Origin: an uncultured Eubacteriales bacterium
Lineage (GTDB): Bacteria > Bacillota > Clostridia > Oscillospirales > UMGS1783
DNA: 6,575 nt
Assembly (NCBI GenBank): GCA_900555065.1
Contig: USJY01000079.1
Span: 1-6,575 of the forward strand
Direction of reading: 5' to 3'
Shown here: positions 4,335-6,575 of the stretch, in pieces
Position numbering within the stretch: the stretch's first letter is position 1
How the letters are laid out: each line of letters begins with the position of its first letter
Notes under the pieces: model-generated
What the model was told of the DNA's origin: nothing
Database searches by the model: none
Seen by the model: the letters and a program-made list of their open reading frames with translations, nothing else
Translations under genes and position numbers: made by a program

Positions 4335-6386
4335 TTAAACGGGTTCATATTCAAAGACGTGGGCGAACGCCCGGGTAATATTGCGATAGACCTCTCTATC
4401 GGCCGACACAAGCCTGTAGCCCGCAAAGGGCGCGGCGGTAACAGTCAGGTCGCCGCCTGCGGGAACGGCCATCGCACTGCGCGCCAGTTCCTGATCCCCG
4501 CAGCGGTAAATCACGTCCGCCCGTACCGTTTCCCCGCATTCTGCCCCGTCGCTGTCCGTACTGGAAAGCGGCAGCGCTTCCGACTGCAGCAGCGGCGTGC
4601 GTGCGCCGTCGATTTCAACGCCGCCGTTCGCATCGACATGCACGCTGCGCGGCGTGGTATCCGGCGCAAACCCCGCCGGCGCTTTCGTCTGCATAAGCGC
4701 GTACCGGCCGGGCGCAATTTTCCGGAACACCGCATAGCCGCTGCTGTCCGTGCTCTCGGCATACGCCCGCGCGCCCTGCTGCCGGAGCTCATAGACCGCG
4801 CCGGACAGCGCGCCCGCGTCCGCAGTATACAGGCAGACGTAGAGCTGAAACGCGCTTGGGCGGAGCATGTAGAAGTTTTCCGCCGGCGCGCCGGCTATGG
4901 TCACTTCTCCCGCCGCTGAAACGGACACCGGGTATGCCGTAACATCGGGCAGATAACCGCTTGGCGGCGCCGTCTCGCGCAGTACGTACGCCCCGGGCGG
5001 GAGCTTGCCAAAATACACGCCGCCGGCGCGGCCCGATGCCGCGGCGGCTACCGGCCGCCCGTCTGCGAGCAGTTCGTACTCCGCGCCCTGCAGGCCGAAG
5101 CCCGTCACAGGATCTACCTTGACAAAATAGAGCTGGAAGGGCAGGGCAGTGTTGCGTACTGTCAGCGTGTTGCCGTGCGCGCCGTCTATTGTGACCGCGC
5201 CGTCGGCGCCGACGATTACATCGTGCATGCTCAGGTCGGGGATATACCCTGCGGGCGGACGCGTCTCAAGCAGCGAATAAGCGCCTGGAGGCGGCAGCGT
5301 CAGTACCGCGACGCCCGTCTCCCCGGTTTCCGCCGTCAGCACGCAAGCGCCGTCCTGAATCAGGCTGAACTGCGCGCCGCAAAGCGCGGTCCCATCGTCG
5401 CTGATCTTATATACGAATACGGCGGCGCGCGTTCTGCTCCGCGCTGTGAAACGCAGCGCCGGCAGCCCGTCTATGTACGCGCGGCCTTCAGGGTCGATCT
5501 GTACTGCGTAGGACTTCGCTTCCACAGCGTCCGCGCCGTCCCGCGCCGTCTCGCGCAGAATAAAGCGCCCGGCCGCTGCGGTCAACGCCACCGCACCCGA
5601 ATCGTCTGATACGGCCGTACCCAGCGCCGTCCCGTCCTCGCCCAGCAGCGTAAAACGGACCCGTGCGGCGGGCAGGCCGCTGTCTGCGTCCGCGACGCTG
5701 AAGCGGAACGAAAACTTGCAGGGGCTGTTTAGGATCGTCTGCAGATCGCCGGTTTCGCCCATCGCCGCCGTGCCGTCGGCCGCGACGCTGACCCGCACGC
5801 AGCCGGGCATAGCCCTGAATCCCGGTGGCGGCGCTGTTTCGGCCAGCCGGTAATCTCCCGGCCGCAGCCCTTCAAACAAAACCTGGCCGTCATTGCCGGA
5901 TACGGCGTTCTGTACGACGGTATCGCCGCACATCAGGTCAAATACGGCTCCGGCCAGCGGCCGGCCGGATTCCGCATGGCGGGTTTCAAAACGCAGCGCG
6001 CCGACCGCCCGCGCAAGGCGGATGCGAAACATGCGCGCGGGCCTGCCTTCAACGTTTGCAACTCCGTACCTGTTCACTATAACCGTGTATTCCTGCGCGT
6101 CGGGCACGTAGCCCGGCGGCGCCGCCGTCTGCTTCAGCCTGTATTCTCCGGGCTGCAGGGGGGCGAAAGCCACAACGCCGCCGTAGCCCGCGTTTGCAGT
6201 GGCGGCAAATCCGCCCGCGCCTGTAATCTTAAATACCGCGTCCGGCAGACCCGCGCCCGTCTCTGCGTCGGCAACGGAAAAAATAAACGGATACAACGCC
6301 GCGTGCTGCGGGCGGCCTGCCCGCGTCTGGCGCTGACGGCCGGAACCGCCGTTCGGGTCCGGTCCGTATGTAAAAAGGGGATTCAT
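4335..6386 (-). CDS. Cna-B/SpaA-like (prealbumin-fold) repeat protein without secretion or sorting signals
   Basis: Numbering starts at the ATG at 6386 (683 residues). After a polar Gly/Arg-rich head (1-30) come six consecutive Cna-B/SpaA-like domains of 95-97 residues (about 31-126, 128-221, 223-318, 320-415, 416-511, 512-606). Each has the pattern 'TG-LxGAxFxL ... G-Y-L-ET-APxGY-PD ... V-V-G'. A MucBP-like module (about 622-683) ends in VFEYEPV. Such domains normally build surface pilins and adhesins. Here there is no signal peptide, membrane segment, LPXTG motif or basic tail, and there are eight cysteines. The isopeptide triad is complete only in domain 4 (K327, E374, N412); domain 5 keeps K423 and E471 but has P510 for Asn, and the others have lost the Lys. 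The role is unknown: a cytoplasmic or spore-associated scaffold, or a protein exported by an unrecognised route. A GTG three codons upstream (6395) is an alternative start, too close to the ribosome site. Confidence 0.85.
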   Translation of the reverse strand: MNPLFTYGPDPNGGSGRQRQTRAGRPQHAALYPFIFSVADAETGAGLPDAVFKITGAGGFAATANAGYGGVVAFAPLQPGEYRLKQTAAPPGYVPDAQEYTVIVNRYGVANVEGRPARMFRIRLARAVGALRFETRHAESGRPLAGAVFDLMCGDTVVQNAVSGNDGQVLFEGLRPGDYRLAETAPPPGFRAMPGCVRVSVAADGTAAMGETGDLQTILNSPCKFSFRFSVADADSGLPAARVRFTLLGEDGTALGTAVSDDSGAVALTAAAGRFILRETARDGADAVEAKSYAVQIDPEGRAYIDGLPALRFTARSRTRAAVFVYKISDDGTALCGAQFSLIQDGACVLTAETGETGVAVLTLPPPGAYSLLETRPPAGYIPDLSMHDVIVGADGAVTIDGAHGNTLTVRNTALPFQLYFVKVDPVTGFGLQGAEYELLADGRPVAAAASGRAGGVYFGKLPPGAYVLRETAPPSGYLPDVTAYPVSVSAAGEVTIAGAPAENFYMLRPSAFQLYVCLYTADAGALSGAVYELRQQGARAYAESTDSSGYAVFRKIAPGRYALMQTKAPAGFAPDTTPRSVHVDANGGVEIDGARTPLLQSEALPLSSTDSDGAECGETVRADVIYRCGDQELARSAMAVPAGGDLTVTAAPFAGYRLVSADREVYRNITRAFAHVFEYEPV

Positions 6387-6397
6387 TTGACGCACGA

Positions 6398-6403
6398 CTC
6401 CTT
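6398..6403 (-). promoter_or_regulatory. Ribosome binding site that fixes the start of the repeat-protein gene
   Basis: AAGGAG on the minus strand lies 11 bases before the ATG at 6386-6384 but only two bases before the in-frame GTG at 6395-6393. The ATG is therefore the better start. No convincing -35/-10 pair is visible between this site and the terminators at 6481-6575. Confidence 0.7.
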
Positions 6404-6415
6404 CAACATAGCATT

Positions 6416-6430
6416 TACGGCGTAACCGTA
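6416..6430. repeat. Short inverted repeat upstream of the repeat-protein gene
   Basis: TACGG (6416-6420) and CCGTA (6426-6430) are inverted around a 5-nt loop, about 13 bases before the ribosome site. It could be a small operator or leader hairpin, but five base pairs is weak evidence. Confidence 0.2.
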
Positions 6431-6480
6431 TCTAATATCATCTTATTGCGCCGCCGTTTTTTTGTGCAGACCGGAAAAGA

Positions 6481-6522
6481 AAAATAAAAAAGGCGCCCGC
6501 GAAACACTTTGTGCACAGGCGC
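6481..6522 (-). terminator. Intrinsic terminator, minus strand (inner of two)
   Basis: On the minus strand GCGCCTGTG (6522-6514) pairs with CGCGGGCGC (6501-6493) through nine pairs, two of them G-U. A C, TTTTTT (6491-6486), A and TTTT follow. It faces leftward and so ends a transcript from a gene beyond the right edge. Confidence 0.72.
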
Positions 6523-6546
6523 ATATACTACTGGGCGGCCGGCAAG

Positions 6547-6575
6547 AGAAAAGCCGATGCATTTAGCATCGGCTT
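6547..6575 (-). terminator. Intrinsic terminator, minus strand (outer of two)
   Basis: AAGCCGATGC (6575-6566) and GCATCGGCTT (6560-6551) form a perfect 10-bp stem with a 5-nt loop, followed on the minus strand by TTCTCTTG. The window ends at the hairpin base, so a plus-strand T-tract beyond the edge cannot be excluded and the hairpin may work both ways. Confidence 0.7.

Noticed and set aside
3148..4338. 396-codon plus-strand open frame
   Set aside because: It is the antisense of mutY, whose catalytic and 4Fe-4S motifs are unmistakable; the plus-strand product shows no motif.
4335..6386. CRISPR-like or tandem DNA repeat array
   Set aside because: The period of about 285-290 bases reflects diverged protein domains; the DNA copies are not close to identical.
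6405..6480. Sporulation sigma-E or sigma-K promoter for the leaderless repeat protein
   Set aside because: GATACGGT resembles a sigma-E -10 only partly and no matching -35 is found, so a spore role stays a speculation.

Overview
This 6.6 kb window is GC-rich bacterial DNA with strong Shine-Dalgarno sites and several intrinsic terminators. It carries a B-type (Cna/SpaA-like) repeat protein, a glycosyltransferase plus acyltransferase pair and a MutY. Together these suggest a high-GC member of the Clostridia (Bacillota), probably a gut-type anaerobe. The genus cannot be read from the sequence, and no phage, IS, CRISPR array, tRNA or rRNA is visible.

Left third, plus strand (1-2084): the 3' end of an unidentified gene, then a GT4 glycosyltransferase and an overlapping PlsC-type acyltransferase. 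The pair looks like a small lipid or glycolipid operon. The glycosyltransferase carries an apparent -1 frameshift near base 1191; its conserved C-terminal helix continues in another frame to 1406. A perfect 11-bp hairpin spans the acyltransferase stop codon.

Middle (2085-3097): a roughly 400-base stretch with no recognisable gene, very GC-rich at first and then AT-rich. It ends in a strong plus-strand intrinsic terminator 39 nt before the start codon of a hotdog-fold acyl-CoA thioesterase gene. An alternative helix that would disrupt this terminator can be drawn, so the leader is a candidate attenuator. Downstream, two intrinsic terminators face each other between the convergent thioesterase and mutY genes.

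Right part, minus strand (3142-6575): mutY (A/G-specific adenine glycosylase of the GO oxidative-damage repair system) has a near-consensus sigma-A promoter directly against a hairpin that ends the upstream gene. That upstream gene encodes about 683 residues made of six degenerate Cna-B/SpaA-like domains and a C-terminal MucBP-like domain. It has no signal peptide, membrane segment or LPXTG-type sorting signal, and only one domain keeps the full Lys-Glu-Asn isopeptide triad. It is the most unusual item in the window. Two tandem minus-strand terminators at the right edge insulate it from a gene outside the window.
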